Assembly (NCBI GenBank): GCA_013791905.1
Contig: VMSX01000011.1
Location: forward strand, 310,001 to 374,000
DNA: 64,000 bases
From: Rhodocyclaceae bacterium
GTDB taxonomy: Bacteria > Pseudomonadota > Gammaproteobacteria > Burkholderiales > Rhodocyclaceae
Reading direction: 5' to 3'
Shown: piece by piece, positions 46,879 to 56,557 of the stretch
How positions within the stretch are numbered: position 1 is the stretch's first letter
How the letters are laid out: each line of letters opens with the position of its first letter
Program-made: the position numbers and the translations under genes
Notes under the pieces: model-generated
Told to the model about the DNA's origin: nothing
What the model saw: the letters and a program-made list of their open reading frames with translations, nothing else
Database searches by the model: none

Positions 46879-48006
46879 TCAATGCCGCCACACAACGCGC
46901 TTCACATAATCCGTATAGCTCAGAATAATGCGTAGCACTTTGTCAGACACATTCTCGACTACATAGTCCTGAACCGGACGAATCAGGCGATGACTACGTG
47001 GCTGGTCAGCGAGAATTTCCAGTGCCTGCGATATTCGTGTGAGCGACAGGCCGGTCATCATGACCGCACCTTCCTCCATCCCCTCAGGCCGCTCATGTGC
47101 TTCGCGGATGTTGAGGGCGGGGAAATTCAGGATGTTGGATTCCTCGGTAATCGTCCCACTGTCAGACAAAACTGCACGTGCATGTCGTTGCAGTTGCAGA
47201 TAGTCCGGCAAGCCCAATGGTTTCATAAGTTCGACCAGCGGACCGAGCTGGGCGCCACTCGACATCAACCGATTGCGGGTTCGCGGATGCGTGGACATGA
47301 TGATGCGGAAACCATACTGATCGGCCAGGCCATTCAGGGTCTGAACCAGTTGATCCAGGTGCTGATCAGAGTCCACATTCTCTTCGCGGTGGCAACTCAC
47401 CAGAAAATAACGCTCCGGCTCCAGGCCCAAGCGAGTCAGAACGTCAGACGCATCGACCAGCGGCAAATAGTGATGAATCACCTCGTACATCGGACTGCCA
47501 GTTTTAATAATGCGATCAGGAAATAATCCTTCTCGCAGCAGGTATTCGCGAGCGATATCGCTGTACGGCATATTGATATCAGCCAGATGATCGACCACCT
47601 TACGGTTGCTCTCTTCCGGAACGCGTTGATCAAAGCAGCGATTCCCGGCTTCCATGTGAAAAATTGGAATCTTGCGCCGTTTGGCCGCGATCACGGCCAA
47701 ACAGGAATTGGTGTCGCCCAGCACCAGCAGAACATCCGGTTTTTCGTTTTCTAGCAGCGGATCAACTCGCGCCAGAATATTGCCGATCGTTTCGGCCACA
47801 CTGCTTCCCACTGCCTCGAGAAAATGATCCGGACGGCGCAGCTTCAGTTCGTCGAAAAATATCTCGTTCAGCTCGTAATCGTAGTTTTGTCCCGTATGAA
47901 CGAGAACATGGTCGGTGTATTGATCAAGCTTCGCCAGCACGCGCGAAAGACGAATGATCTCCGGCCGCGTACCGACTACCGTCATGACTTTCAGTTTTTT
48001 CATCAT
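46879..48006 (-). CDS. fnlC: UDP-HexNAc 2-epimerase (FnlC/Cap5G/WbjD-like)
   Basis: 375 residues from ATG at 48006 (MMKKLKVMTVVGTRPEIIRLSRV). The non-hydrolysing 2-epimerase fold is shown by VLVHTGQNYDYELNEIFFDEL, GDTNSCLAVIAAKRRKIPIFHMEAGNRCFD and SDSGTITEESNILNFPALN. In the UDP-N-acetyl-L-fucosamine pathway this enzyme performs the last step. Its start overlaps the stop of fnlB by four bases. Confidence 0.92.
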   Translation of the reverse strand: MMKKLKVMTVVGTRPEIIRLSRVLAKLDQYTDHVLVHTGQNYDYELNEIFFDELKLRRPDHFLEAVGSSVAETIGNILARVDPLLENEKPDVLLVLGDTNSCLAVIAAKRRKIPIFHMEAGNRCFDQRVPEESNRKVVDHLADINMPYSDIAREYLLREGLFPDRIIKTGSPMYEVIHHYLPLVDASDVLTRLGLEPERYFLVSCHREENVDSDQHLDQLVQTLNGLADQYGFRIIMSTHPRTRNRLMSSGAQLGPLVELMKPLGLPDYLQLQRHARAVLSDSGTITEESNILNFPALNIREAHERPEGMEEGAVMMTGLSLTRISQALEILADQPRSHRLIRPVQDYVVENVSDKVLRIILSYTDYVKRVVWRH

Positions 48007-49112
48007 GGCACGTCCACCAGTTCGGGAAAGGTATCCGGGTCTCCCGGATCGAAGATCTCGTTCGCCCAAAACAGCGTCACCAGTTCAGACTGCCCGGTAT
48101 TGCTGATGTGATGGGTGTGGAAAGTCGGGATATCCACGTAACAAGGCGTCTCGCCACGAACCTTAAAACTGGTCACCTCATCGCTGAACAATTTGCGTAG
48201 GCGAATGTCCGCTTCGCCGCTTGCCACCAAAAAGCGTTCGACCTTGCGAGTATGGAAATGGTTGCCACGGGTGATCCCTGGATGGGTGGTGGACATGAAC
48301 ACCTGGCCGCCACTGTTGCTTTTGACCACCTCGAACAGGCTGCCGCGTGCATCGCTGTGCAGGGTGAGTGCAACAGGATAATAGCCAGGAAACAGATAGG
48401 AGCGTAGTGTGTTGAACAGGCGCACATCCAGCACGGATTCGAGCGGAGGCATCACCATCGCCTGGTAGCGGTCACGCATTACGGTCAGGTGCCGTAACAG
48501 TTCGCTGACCTTCATGCCGACGCCAGCCATACGGATATCGCCGCGCTGGTTTTCCTGGATTGCTTTCCAGCACTGCGCCACCACGTCCTGCGCGTGCAAT
48601 AGCTCAAGATCGCCATCCGTAATGATCTGCGGCGCTTCTTGACGCGCCAGCTGATGGCAGAACGTAGACACGACGGAATTGTAGAAAGGCTTGCCGAATT
48701 CGCCGAAAACATGCGGGAGGATAAGATTGGTAAAGCCAGCGCCACTCCGTTCCGCCCAGCGGTGAAAAGTATTGGCCGCAGCCCGCTTGCCTCGTCCATA
48801 GGCAGTATCCTGATCCTCGTGCGTGGAATTGGCATACACCACAAAAGGACGAGCACCTGTCTGCTCGCAGGCCGCAACCAGATCGTGGGCCAGCGCTCTA
48901 TTGGTCGCCTCGACCTGTGCGTCGTTGCCGCGATTCATTCCGGCCAGATGAATGATCGCATCCAGCCCGTTTACAAACTCACTCAGCAAACCAGGCTGCT
49001 TGAACGTCTCACGATTGGCGAGGCGAATCTCGTGGTCGCCACCGATTGTCTTGAGATAGGCCCGCTGGTGCCAGCCGATCAGCCCCTCAGCCCCGGTAAT
49101 GCCTATTTTCAT
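48003..49112 (-). CDS. fnlB: SDR-cupin reductase FnlB/Cap5F
   Basis: 369 residues from ATG at 49112 (MKIGITGAEGLIGWHQRAYLK). An N-terminal SDR domain (IIHLAGMNRG, and SxxxY-x-x-x-K type TAYGRGKRAA) is fused to a C-terminal cupin (RGSLFEVVKSNSGGQVFMS, GNHFHTRKVERF, FHTHHISNTGQSELV), the fusion found in Cap5F/FnlB. It epimerises and reduces the 4-keto sugar made by FnlA. Stop and next start overlap. Confidence 0.93.
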   Translation of the reverse strand: MKIGITGAEGLIGWHQRAYLKTIGGDHEIRLANRETFKQPGLLSEFVNGLDAIIHLAGMNRGNDAQVEATNRALAHDLVAACEQTGARPFVVYANSTHEDQDTAYGRGKRAAANTFHRWAERSGAGFTNLILPHVFGEFGKPFYNSVVSTFCHQLARQEAPQIITDGDLELLHAQDVVAQCWKAIQENQRGDIRMAGVGMKVSELLRHLTVMRDRYQAMVMPPLESVLDVRLFNTLRSYLFPGYYPVALTLHSDARGSLFEVVKSNSGGQVFMSTTHPGITRGNHFHTRKVERFLVASGEADIRLRKLFSDEVTSFKVRGETPCYVDIPTFHTHHISNTGQSELVTLFWANEIFDPGDPDTFPELVDVP

Positions 49113-49122
49113 GCGCCGCTCT

Positions 49123-50160
49123 TCATGCATAACCCGCCGCCTGCAACGCTTCCCGCACCTCGGGCAAGGTCAGCATCAGGGTTTCAACCGCCGCCACATC
49201 TAACTGCTCGGTATTGTGCGAGGTGTAGTCTTCGAGGGAGGACTCGTTCGTGTCGCCTTCGGTGAAATACTTGCTGTAATTCAGGTCCCGGTCATCCATC
49301 GGCACCCGGTAATAGTCTCCCATGTCCTCCGCTTTGGCGAGCTCCTCGCGGGTAGCCAGTGTTTCGTAGATCTTTTCGCCGTGGCGCATACCAATGACCT
49401 GTATCGGCACATCAGAGTGAAACAGATTCTTCAGCGCCTGCGCCAGATCGGCGACCGTGCATGCTGGCGCCTTACGCACGAAAAGGTCACCTTGCTGGCC
49501 GTGGTTGAAAGCAAATGCCACCAGTTCTATGGCCAGTGGCAGCGGCAAAAGAAATCGTGTCATCACCGGCACCGTCACTGTCAAAGGCTTCCCCTCGCGC
49601 ATTTGCTTGACGAACAGTGGAATGACCGACCCGCGCGAAGCCATCACGTTTCCATATCGCACACTGGACAACAACGTTCCCCCTTTGAGACGGGCACGCG
49701 CCGCCGCCTGGGTAACCTTTTCCATCAGCGCCTTGGTCATGCCCATAGCGTTGACTGGATAAACCGCCTTGTCGGTAGACAAACAAACCAGCCGCTGCAC
49801 GCCATGTGCCATGGCCGACTCGATCACGTTGTGGCTGCCGGTCACATTGGTCAACACTGCCTGCATGGGAAAAAACTCGCAAGAAGGCACCTGCTTGAGT
49901 GCCGCCGCATGGAAGACGTAGTCAACCGACCGCATGGCATTGTCCACACTATCGCGATCACGCACATCGCCAATGTAGAACTTGATTTTTGGGTCGGCCA
50001 AAGCCACCCGCATGAGCTCCTGTTTCAACTCATCGCGCGAGAAAATACGAACTTCACGGCAGTCGCGAGATTTCAGATAGTCGAGAAACTCATGGCCGAA
50101 AGAACCGGTTCCCCCGGTAATCAGCACGGTGCTATTGGCGAATGGATTGTGATCTGTCAT
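49123..50160 (-). CDS. fnlA: UDP-GlcNAc 4,6-dehydratase/5-epimerase FnlA/Cap5E
   Basis: 345 residues from ATG at 50160 (MTDHNPFANSTVLITGGTGSFGHEFLDYL). SDR motifs TGGTGSFG, VFHAAALKQVPSCEFFPMQAVLTNV and STDKAVYPVNAMGMTKALMEK (Met in place of Tyr) mark the short soluble Cap5E type. It starts the UDP-L-FucNAc route. It is separated from fnlB by 10 bp and overlaps the preceding glycosyltransferase by four bases. Confidence 0.94.
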   Translation of the reverse strand: MTDHNPFANSTVLITGGTGSFGHEFLDYLKSRDCREVRIFSRDELKQELMRVALADPKIKFYIGDVRDRDSVDNAMRSVDYVFHAAALKQVPSCEFFPMQAVLTNVTGSHNVIESAMAHGVQRLVCLSTDKAVYPVNAMGMTKALMEKVTQAAARARLKGGTLLSSVRYGNVMASRGSVIPLFVKQMREGKPLTVTVPVMTRFLLPLPLAIELVAFAFNHGQQGDLFVRKAPACTVADLAQALKNLFHSDVPIQVIGMRHGEKIYETLATREELAKAEDMGDYYRVPMDDRDLNYSKYFTEGDTNESSLEDYTSHNTEQLDVAAVETLMLTLPEVREALQAAGYA

Positions 50161-51389
50161 TTTGAATGCTTGCTTTCCTGTATGGCGTCTTCCAGCCATG
50201 TCTCCAATTGGTCGAACAAACGGGTTCGATCGAAATGTACCTCATAATATTTCCGGCCGTTGAGCCCCATTGCCCTGCGTTCAGTTTCAGGCGTGGCAGC
50301 CATGCGCAGAACTTGCGCCGCCAACCCATCAGCATCGCCCGCCGGGCAGGCCAAGCCCGCACCGGCTTCCTCAACGATGTGGGCACCCTCGCCATCAAGC
50401 ATGGCGAGAACGGGTCTGGCACAAGCAAGATAAGATTGTAGTTTGCCCGGTATGGTCAAAGCGAAGATGTGTTCCCGCTTGAGCGGGAGCAACAGCGCAT
50501 CGGCTGCCGCATAAAAATGCGGCATCGATTCAAGCGGATGCCGGCCCAGAAAATGCACCTGCGACAGACCACGCCGCTGTACCTCCGCTTTTGCCCACGC
50601 CGCCATACGGCCATCGCCCACCAACAACCAATGAATATCGGCCCGATCACGCAAAAGCTCAGCCGCCCTCAGAACGGCCGGTAAGTCCTGCGCCTCCCCC
50701 AGGTTACCGGCAAAGAGCACCGTGAAGCCTGCCGGCAACGGTGGCAGCAAGGTGGCATCCGCCTGCTGGAAAGGCTGGAACAGCGATTCGCCCCAGCTAG
50801 GGAAGTACAGGATGTTTGCATCTGGCACCCCATGGCGGGCAATTTCCGGCACGAACGCACGTGACTGCACCAAGACACGAGCGCAATTCCGATAAATCCA
50901 TTTCACCAGACGATCAACGGTCCGCAACACCATGGGGGATTTCACCGCGCCTGCCGCCGTTAACGACTCCGGCCATAAATCGAGCACCCAGAACAACACC
51001 GGCGCCTTGAACCGTCGGCCGGCCGCAATGGCCGGAATCCCCACCGTAACCGGTGACACCTCGAATACAAACACAGCATCAAACTTGCCTTGAAGTCTCA
51101 GCCAAACACCAACTGCGCCAAAAAAGGCAAATGAAATGTAGTTCAGCGCCAACCTGATGGCCCCGGCTGAACCCCTTGGAACAAGGGGGACACGAACGAC
51201 TCTCGTACCCTGATAGTTTTCAATGTGGGGACGCGTCCAACCATAACCAGGAAAAAATCGTCCTGATGGGTAATTGGGTTGCCCTGTCAGAACCGTGACC
51301 TCGTGGCCGCGTGCGGCCATGTCAGCCACAAGATCATTGATGCGAAAGTTCTCAGGCCAGAAATACTGGGAGACGACCAACAGACGCAC
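50157..51389 (-). CDS. Glycosyltransferase family 4 (WcaI/WbuB-like)
   Basis: 410 residues from GTG at 51389. MRLLVVSQYFWPENFRINDLVADMAARGHEVTVLTG and the C-terminal donor-binding region (FTVLFAGNLGEAQDLPAVLRAAELL, ALLLPLKREHIFALTIPGKLQSYLACARPVLAML) are those of GT4 enzymes of the WcaI/WbuB group. Because it is coupled to fnlABC, transfer of L-FucNAc is likely, by analogy with WbuB. Acts at the inner membrane, cytoplasmic face. Confidence 0.88.
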   Translation of the reverse strand: MRLLVVSQYFWPENFRINDLVADMAARGHEVTVLTGQPNYPSGRFFPGYGWTRPHIENYQGTRVVRVPLVPRGSAGAIRLALNYISFAFFGAVGVWLRLQGKFDAVFVFEVSPVTVGIPAIAAGRRFKAPVLFWVLDLWPESLTAAGAVKSPMVLRTVDRLVKWIYRNCARVLVQSRAFVPEIARHGVPDANILYFPSWGESLFQPFQQADATLLPPLPAGFTVLFAGNLGEAQDLPAVLRAAELLRDRADIHWLLVGDGRMAAWAKAEVQRRGLSQVHFLGRHPLESMPHFYAAADALLLPLKREHIFALTIPGKLQSYLACARPVLAMLDGEGAHIVEEAGAGLACPAGDADGLAAQVLRMAATPETERRAMGLNGRKYYEVHFDRTRLFDQLETWLEDAIQESKHSK

Positions 51390-52408
51390 TACTGATCCAT
51401 AACCCGAACAACCTGCAGGAACGCCGCTGGTGACATCGGCAACAACGACGGCTCACCCATGCCCAAGTGACGTTTGACGGCACGTGCAATGGATACTGGA
51501 GAGCCAGGATCAAAAGTCTGCACAGGCACAGAAACGTCGCGCACATAGTCAAGTTCCGCAGCAAGTATCGGCAATTTCATGGCGGCGGCTTCCAACAGAG
51601 GCAGGCCGAAGGACTCCAAGGTTGATGGGTAGATCAGCGCACCAGACTCCCGGTAAAGCTGATCAACATCCTCTCGTGATCCGGGACCGACATTCTCAAT
51701 CTGCAAATGATTACTACGCACCTGCAATTCAATCCAACTCACCAAGCACCGATCCTCCTCATGGTCGAGAGTTAGGCTCAATGTCGGATACAGACCTTCC
51801 ATAGCAAGTATTTTCCAAGCCTCGACAAGATTGCGATGATTTTTATGGGGCTCGCCCGAAGCTACATAAATAAAATCAAATCGCCGCGGCGTCCGCCCGG
51901 ACTTGCTAAAAGACGCGACTGGAAGAAATGGCAGCACCCGTGCCTGTATGCCAGAGTCCATCGCGAGTTCGCGCGCCATCGTCGGTGTTTGCACAAACAC
52001 CCGCATCGTATTCTTCAATCTGTAGCCCAGCCAAAATCTCTCTAACTGGAGGCGTAACCTCGTTCGCCAACCAAATACGGTCAAATCACGCTTTCCAAAC
52101 AAAAAGCGATTTTGAAGAAAAACCTGCACGCAACCAGCATTGCCGAACAGCGGGGGCAAGTTACCAAAACAAAGCACTACGTCCCCAGTCATTGCAAGCC
52201 GACTCAAGCGCCACTCGCCAACCAGTCTTCCTACCAAGGTCGGGGGAACACGCATCACCACGGTACTTGATGGCAATGCCGTTTGCAGACTGAGCCTCGC
52301 ATCGAGAATAGCAATACATGGCAAACCATTTACCGCATCAAGCAGCGGCACGAGTAATGCGCGGCCCCCGCCCTGATGGACGTTCGGCGCATGGATAATA
52401 AATGTCAT
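51389..52408 (-). CDS. Glycosyltransferase family 1-like
   Basis: 339 residues. The C-terminal GT-B half is recognisable: FDFIYVASGEPHKNHRNLVEAW, LQIENVGPGSREDVDQLYRESGALIYPSTLESFGLPLLEAAAMKLPILAAEL, in which ESFGLPLLEA contains the usual donor-sugar glutamate. Overlaps the next gene by one base (TAGTG). Donor and acceptor unknown. Confidence 0.87.
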   Translation of the reverse strand: MTFIIHAPNVHQGGGRALLVPLLDAVNGLPCIAILDARLSLQTALPSSTVVMRVPPTLVGRLVGEWRLSRLAMTGDVVLCFGNLPPLFGNAGCVQVFLQNRFLFGKRDLTVFGWRTRLRLQLERFWLGYRLKNTMRVFVQTPTMARELAMDSGIQARVLPFLPVASFSKSGRTPRRFDFIYVASGEPHKNHRNLVEAWKILAMEGLYPTLSLTLDHEEDRCLVSWIELQVRSNHLQIENVGPGSREDVDQLYRESGALIYPSTLESFGLPLLEAAAMKLPILAAELDYVRDVSVPVQTFDPGSPVSIARAVKRHLGMGEPSLLPMSPAAFLQVVRVMDQ

Positions 52409-52708
52409 GCAGCGTACCGGGGGCGCCTCCGCCCCATCGGTGATACACCATACCGTAGCCGTGTACCGTCATCTCGATCAAGCAGCACAGGTGAGTCCAC
52501 TCAGCAGACCAATAATAGTCACGCGGTTTGTCACAAAAGAGCCAAGACGAAAAAGCTTAACATTAGAGAATCCCTGAACAAGTCATTCGACAAACTCAGA
52601 ATAAACGGCAAATGCTTGATTTCGTTCATGATGAAATTATAAAACCGTACAGAAAACCGACTTGATCAAGAGTACCTTATAACTAAAGGGATTTATTCTC
52701 CTGATCGG
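52409..52708. other. AT-rich intergenic stretch
   Basis: 300 bp with no convincing gene. An 88-codon frame on the plus strand (52376-52642) is considered non-coding. It contains TTCGACAAACTCAGAATAAAC at 52589, resembling the widespread TTCGACAAGCTCAG-type palindromic repeat, and GAATCCCTGAACAAG just before. Confidence 0.5.
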
Positions 52709-53848
52709 CTAAATAAATCTTCGCTCCCCAGCCATGAATTTCACAAAATCGCTAATGTTAGACGGATATTGGATATTGGCCTTGTTTAGCATCACATTTA
52801 GCACACGCCTTCGAAACGCAAAAATTTTGTGGGTGGCAGAGTAGATAATAAACTTTGCAGCACTAAAAGAATGGTATTTCCGAATTTCTTTACGTCTTCT
52901 CAATGTGTTACTGCTGCTGTTGAAAAAGGAAATCCGATCAATGTAGGCCCACATCGCAGTGTAATTGAACTGCTGGTTCTTATAATAGTTCGGAAACAAA
53001 TCCATCGCGATCAGAGCAGTATCTGCGATCATATTGATAGCAAATGGTGCGGATGGATCAAGAGTCGCATGCATGCGGTAGTCTCCATATTCATCCACAA
53101 ATTTCTGGAAAACAGCGGCCCCATCTTTCGCTATAAAACTACCGCCGTTTGACTTTGCTGATCGGCCATTCACTGTAATGCTCTCCCCGACATTGATTGC
53201 GGTATCAGCGAAAACCGGCAGAGCAAAAGCCATAAACACGTCTGGGTTCGTGGAATGGAAAACCCGACCAGTTTGGTGACGGATAACATCCAGAATCTGT
53301 CGTGAGACCGCCGAATGGTACAGGAGTGGCAGCGCTCCATAGCGCCACCCCCCCCAACGAATAGCGAACCGCACCAATCGCCCCAAGTTCATATTGGAAG
53401 GTGCCATCTTAGGCACGATATTGGACACGGAAGGTGGAACATCGCCTATTGGCCAAAAATACTCATGTGTCTGCCAATAGTAGATAGGGCTGGGATTATC
53501 GGTTATGTAATTGTATAGCCGGTCTATCGCACCAGGCATCACTCCATCATCGTCACCGATAATGATAACGTAGTCGCCCCGTGCTCGGCTTAATGCAAAA
53601 TCCCAGTTGTCACACATTGACATCCGCCGCCCTGTGTTTATATACACAATTCTATTGTCAGAGAAGCTTTCGACAACCTGTTTTGTGTGATCTTGGCTGA
53701 AGTTATCACTCACCACGATCTCGTAGGAATCACAGATTTGATCTAACGCCGTTTCAAGCGTGTACTTAAGCGTATCAGCCCTCTCACGGGTAGGAATAAT
53801 TAGGGTAATGCGTGGCTGCGTAGAAGAAGATATTGACAGTTCTTTCAT
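52709..53848 (-). CDS. Glycosyltransferase family 2
   Basis: 379 residues. The GT-A core is at the N-terminus: ITLIIPTRERADTLKYTLETAL, CDSYEIVVSDNFSQDHTK, NWDFALSRARGDYVIIIGDDDGVMPGAIDRL, with the metal-binding DDD. Codon use and base composition are markedly more AT-rich than in the neighbours, a sign of acquisition. Substrate unknown. Confidence 0.88.
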   Translation of the reverse strand: MKELSISSSTQPRITLIIPTRERADTLKYTLETALDQICDSYEIVVSDNFSQDHTKQVVESFSDNRIVYINTGRRMSMCDNWDFALSRARGDYVIIIGDDDGVMPGAIDRLYNYITDNPSPIYYWQTHEYFWPIGDVPPSVSNIVPKMAPSNMNLGRLVRFAIRWGGWRYGALPLLYHSAVSRQILDVIRHQTGRVFHSTNPDVFMAFALPVFADTAINVGESITVNGRSAKSNGGSFIAKDGAAVFQKFVDEYGDYRMHATLDPSAPFAINMIADTALIAMDLFPNYYKNQQFNYTAMWAYIDRISFFNSSSNTLRRRKEIRKYHSFSAAKFIIYSATHKIFAFRRRVLNVMLNKANIQYPSNISDFVKFMAGERRFI

Positions 53849-54095
53849 CGATTTCAGTATCCAAATTTAGAGTGGGCATGCTTCATAAAGCCTGCCTTGG
53901 GATGGTGCCATAAGTCCTACTTCACACCACAACAATATCAACACCACTGCGATTTAGTCCAGCGAAGTTAAGCAGCCATCGACTCGCGGCACGAACAAAT
54001 GATTTAGCATGGCCATCAGTCTAGCGCCGAGAACGGCATCAGAACCGCACACCGTTACCAAGAATTCCTCACCCCGCGCAGCCGTGTTTACGAAA

Positions 54096-55616
54096 TTATG
54101 GACCCCTAAGCTTTCCGAAACGCATCCATTGCGACACTTGGGCGCGCATTTTTTGTCTAATGCTGGGCGCAAACATTCCTGCCATCATTAAAATGGTGCC
54201 ACTTGCGCCAGCCAGAGTAAGAAGTTGTGCAAATGCCGTCGATTGTCCTGCGGGAATCAATTTATGAACGATCAGGGCGGTAATTGCGGCTGCGCCGAGC
54301 GGCTGGATGATATCGTTTTTGTACCAACACCATTTTTCAGCCTGAAGAATTTTGCGGTACATGAAATGAACCCCGATCAGAACATAACCCGTATTCAGGC
54401 AGATCCACACCCAGGCTGCACCTTCGGCGCCATAACGCGGGGTCGCCCATAAAATAGCCGGCACGATAACCAGCACCGCGATGATGTTGATCCGTGCGGT
54501 GAGACCAGTCCATCCGTGCGCAAGCTGAGCCTGACAGGGTATCCACATCAGCCCGTTAAGTAAGTTCCCCAGTGCCAACAGACTAACAAGCAGGGCAGTA
54601 CGGCGTGCGAGTTCTGCATCCTGGGTCCAAAGATGGAGTATCTGCTCTGCAAAAACCATCATGACCACCGCCGCACTGCCCATGGTGACCGAAACGAGCT
54701 GAGCGCCCTGATGATATGTTGCGATGAGGCCGGGCTGATCGTGCCGGGCATAAAGCTCAGTCAAGCGAGGAAACCAAGCCTGACCAATTGGGTAAATCAT
54801 CACATAGAGAGCACCGGCAACCGCTGATGCCAGCATGTAATAGCCATATTCCGAAAGATTGAGAAGCTTGGAGAGCACAATTTTGTCCACTTGTATTAGC
54901 AGCAGGGACAGGAAGGTGATACCCATCATACCGCCCGCAAAACGCCCAACACCCTGCAACGCTTCCAGTGAGAAACGCCCGGCCTGATCAGCTGTCGGCA
55001 AGGCATGGTAGGTGATCCAGCCTAGCGTGAACAAGGTAAGTATAGAAACGATGCCTTGCCAAATGAAAAAAGCCCCGATGGTCGGCGAGACCCAAACAAG
55101 AATTGCGACCGCACCGAAACCCCTGAGCGTGGCCATGGCACTGTTGACAACATTGAACAGCACCTGCCGTTGCAGGCCCACAATGCTGCTGCGGTAAATG
55201 CCTTCCACAAAGCGCAAAGCAGCGACCACGCCCATCACAGTAAAGGCCTGCGCAACGGTTTCAGCGGACAGGCTTTCGGCCCTCAGCCAATCGCTGGCTA
55301 GCCAGCCCGAGGCGGCCCAGATGCCTGCTGCGATGAAAAAGGCCATCCCCAACGCGACCACCTCGATGCTGCGCAACAAATCCCGGATGGATTGCGCAGT
55401 ATGGGTACCCCCCGTGAACCGCGCCATTTCCCGGCCTAGAGTAGGGGTCATGCCCATATCAAGCAACGAGAGCCACGCCTGCAATACCGCAAACAGGCCG
55501 ATGAGCCCATATGACTCGATGCCGAGATACTTGATGTACAGCGGGATGAACGCCAGGCTCATCAGAGCAACCCAGCCCTGACCAAGGTAGTTGGCGATGA
55601 GATTGCGTTTAAGCAT
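54096..55616 (-). CDS. Wzx-like oligosaccharide flippase
   Basis: 506 residues with about 12-14 membrane helices (starting LIANYLGQGWVALMSLAFIPLYIKYLG). Conserved MATE/PST features include LLDMGMTPTLGREMARF and QVDKIVLSKLLNLSEYGYYMLAS. It should flip lipid-linked O-units. The next 247 bp (53849-54095) hold no convincing gene. A family A repeat lies upstream. Confidence 0.9.
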   Translation of the reverse strand: MLKRNLIANYLGQGWVALMSLAFIPLYIKYLGIESYGLIGLFAVLQAWLSLLDMGMTPTLGREMARFTGGTHTAQSIRDLLRSIEVVALGMAFFIAAGIWAASGWLASDWLRAESLSAETVAQAFTVMGVVAALRFVEGIYRSSIVGLQRQVLFNVVNSAMATLRGFGAVAILVWVSPTIGAFFIWQGIVSILTLFTLGWITYHALPTADQAGRFSLEALQGVGRFAGGMMGITFLSLLLIQVDKIVLSKLLNLSEYGYYMLASAVAGALYVMIYPIGQAWFPRLTELYARHDQPGLIATYHQGAQLVSVTMGSAAVVMMVFAEQILHLWTQDAELARRTALLVSLLALGNLLNGLMWIPCQAQLAHGWTGLTARINIIAVLVIVPAILWATPRYGAEGAAWVWICLNTGYVLIGVHFMYRKILQAEKWCWYKNDIIQPLGAAAITALIVHKLIPAGQSTAFAQLLTLAGASGTILMMAGMFAPSIRQKMRAQVSQWMRFGKLRGP

Positions 55617-55637
55617 GCCTGTCAGCGCCGGCTTTCG

Positions 55638-55661
55638 AAAGTCGGCGCTGGCGGGACGGCG
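55638..55661 (+). repeat. Family A repeat with inverted partner
   Basis: Short form. Immediately left of it AGCGCCGGCTTTC (55624-55636) is the start of another copy in the opposite orientation, giving a head-to-head pair with a single mismatch. Confidence 0.8.
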
Positions 55662-55777
55662 CGAACGGACTACGCAGCAAGTTCGTAACGAGGCAGTCGA
55701 CCGCGATTAACCAAGGTGGGCTTGGCCAGCAGTGAGTTAAATGCAAATGAGCAGCCGCCGCTTCCATTTCGTTGTTG

Positions 55778-56557
55778 TCAGGATACCCGTTTCAAATATC
55801 CATCCGGTGCGACAGTAATCAGCAACTTGTGTTGAATGCTCTTGTCAATTTCGAACTCGGGGTGAGTCTTGAGGTATTCCCAGACAGCAGTCTTTGGGTT
55901 GTTTCCCGGCCCCCAGGGACGGTCGGGGAACATTTCGGCGGGCATGTCTTCGACTACGGTATCAAATACCACGCAATAGCTGCCGATGGAGGTCAGAGAC
56001 GCATATGCCTGCAACTCGGCCAGGACGTGCTCGTGCGTATGGTTACTATCGAGGCAGACAAGGATGCGTTGGTAACCCGCAGCAACCTGCTTGACCTGTT
56101 CGATGATATCTGGCGCGATACTGGAACCCTGGATCATCTGGATGCGCGAAGCCATCGGATGGGCCTCGATGGCGGTGCGGTTGTGGGCGCGGATGTCGAT
56201 GTCGATGCCCAACACCTTGCGCCTGGATTCTTTGGGGCTGATGCTGACACCGCCGTCGATCGCTTCGGTCATGTCCAACAAGGCAAGCATGGCGGCGCTG
56301 AAGATCAGCGAACCACCATGGGCGATGCCGGTTTCGATGATGAGGTCGGGCTTGATTTGCCAGATAAGTTCCTGCATGGCAACCATATCCTGGGGGTACT
56401 GGATGATTGGTCGCCCCATCCAGGAGAAATTGTAAGAGTACTTTGGTTGGGTACTGGCACGCATAAACTCAGCCGCAGCGCGCATAATTTCCGAGTCCGG
56501 ATAAGAGGAAACCCTAGACTGGCATTCTTCTAGAAATTCAATGTGTTTGCTTGTCAT
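55778..56557 (-). CDS. CmcI/RhlM-like SAM-dependent methyltransferase or hydroxylase (cephalosporin hydroxylase family)
   Basis: 259 residues. YNFSWMGRPIIQYPQDMVAMQELIW, IKPDLIIETGIAHGGSLIFSAAML, VLGIDIDIRAHNR and RILVCLDSNHTHEHVLAEL are characteristic of the cephalosporin-hydroxylase family, Rossmann proteins that mostly act as SAM-dependent O-methyltransferases on sugars. Here it would methylate a sugar of the polysaccharide. Its start overlaps the epimerase stop by four bases. Confidence 0.85.
   Translation of the reverse strand: MTSKHIEFLEECQSRVSSYPDSEIMRAAAEFMRASTQPKYSYNFSWMGRPIIQYPQDMVAMQELIWQIKPDLIIETGIAHGGSLIFSAAMLALLDMTEAIDGGVSISPKESRRKVLGIDIDIRAHNRTAIEAHPMASRIQMIQGSSIAPDIIEQVKQVAAGYQRILVCLDSNHTHEHVLAELQAYASLTSIGSYCVVFDTVVEDMPAEMFPDRPWGPGNNPKTAVWEYLKTHPEFEIDKSIQHKLLITVAPDGYLKRVS

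Noticed and set aside
52376-52642. 88-codon frame on the plus strand in the AT-rich gap
   Set aside because: No Shine-Dalgarno, no recognisable domain, and its end is encoded by a common dispersed repeat.
53954-54172. 72-codon frame overlapping the flippase gene end
   Set aside because: No Shine-Dalgarno or domain; overlaps the real gene in another frame.
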